Positions 16,000-16,289 of a stretch of 16,289 bases of DNA are shown piece after piece; the stretch's first letter is position 1; every line of letters begins with the position of its first letter. Both the position numbers and the translations under genes were made by a program. The DNA comes from JBHHZI01 sp046757965 (GTDB lineage Bacteria > Acidobacteriota > Polarisedimenticolia > SMYD01). The stretch is from contig JBHHZI010000067.1 of the NCBI GenBank assembly GCA_046757965.1, positions 1 to 16,289 on the forward strand, in the 5' to 3' direction. The notes below the pieces were generated by a model. That model searched no databases and was not told the DNA's origin. It was given only the letters and a program-made list of their open reading frames with translations.

Positions 16000-16289
16000 C
16001 GCGGGCAGCGTGACCGGCTTGTCGCCCGGCACGGTGGGCTCTCTGGCCATCGACCGCGCCGGTCCGGATCTCCTGCTGACGTGGAATGCAGCATGCGCTC
16101 CCGCCGCGAGCGATTACGAGGTGTACGTGGGGTCGCTGGGCGACTGGGGTTCTCGCACGCCGTACGTGTGTACCACGGGCGGCGGCACCTCGGCCACGGT
16201 CACACCTGACGCGGGCGATCTGTACTACCTGGTGGTGCCGCGTGGCGGCCAGTTCGAGGGGAGCTACGGCACGGACTCGGCGGGCGCTC
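14672..16289 (+). CDS. Kelch-like repeat protein, 3' part with FnIII-like tail, out of frame with its 5' part; runs off window
   Basis: Open without a stop from 14672 to the window end, in the frame one base on from the 5' part. It holds nine further repeats, from AIWSGQEMIIWGG (about 14723) to TVWTGSEMIVWGG (about 15926). A tail of about 100 residues follows. Its LTWNAACAPAASDYEVYVG and YYLVVPRGG strands look like a fibronectin type III domain. The last residues, EGSYGTDSAGR, resemble the usual end of such proteins, so the stop is probably just beyond the window. No convincing ribosome site precedes it; an in-frame ATG at 14744 lies inside a repeat. It is most likely the remainder of the upstream gene, so the locus is either a pseudogene or carries an assembly error. 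Confidence 0.75.

Noticed and set aside
1..16289. tRNA, rRNA, CRISPR array, insertion sequence or attachment site
   Set aside because: No such pattern was seen on either strand; the only repeats are the protein-coding Kelch units and the inverted repeats listed.

Overview
The window is very GC-rich and all genes I can support lie on the + strand. The Kelch-type protein at the 3' end has an N-terminal SurA-like region, 14 AVWTGxEMIVWGG repeats and an FnIII-like tail running into EGSYGTDSAG. As far as I recall, this architecture is typical of Acidobacteriota (Thermoanaerobaculia/Polarisedimenticolia-like lineages). That assignment is an inference; no rRNA or marker gene is present.

Layout. (1) 2-925: the 3' part of a hybrid sensor kinase (HATPase plus receiver), open to the window edge. 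(2) 1053-2117: a small two-TM sensor histidine kinase. (3) 2118-2411: an intergenic region with a strong regulatory signature. It holds four TGTAAT/TGTCAT-type heptamers with 11/10/11-bp spacing (two tandem PHO boxes) placed 10 bp before a TATACA -10 element, then a leader with three consecutive inverted repeats, then AAGGAGG before a GTG start. (4) 2412-7724: a secreted giant multicopper oxidase of about 1770 residues, resembling the MofA/OmpB class of putative Mn(II) oxidases. (5) 7748-7773: a perfect 10-bp GC hairpin. (6) 7861 to the window end: a tightly packed gene row. It encodes a YVTN beta-propeller protein, two SCO/SenC copper chaperones, a cytochrome c fused to a type-1 periplasmic binding protein, and a 14-repeat Kelch-like exported protein that is frame-disrupted. 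Junctions are 4-nt ATGA/GTGA overlaps except for one 12-nt gap.

How the genes may work together (inference). The oxidase would act outside the cytoplasm on a metal such as Mn(II) or Fe(II), or on another reductant. The SCO proteins would supply or reduce its copper sites. The cytochrome c/binding-protein fusion could carry electrons or sense a ligand. The propeller proteins could be scaffolds. The PHO boxes suggest the oxidase is switched on by phosphate limitation through a PhoB-type regulator, which is an unexpected link. The most noteworthy observations are the PHO-box promoter and structured leader, the placement of copper ligands across a threefold internally repeated oxidase, the cytochrome/binding-protein fusion, and a frameshift in the Kelch gene best explained by loss of 23 bp coding for one RYDPxxDT motif.
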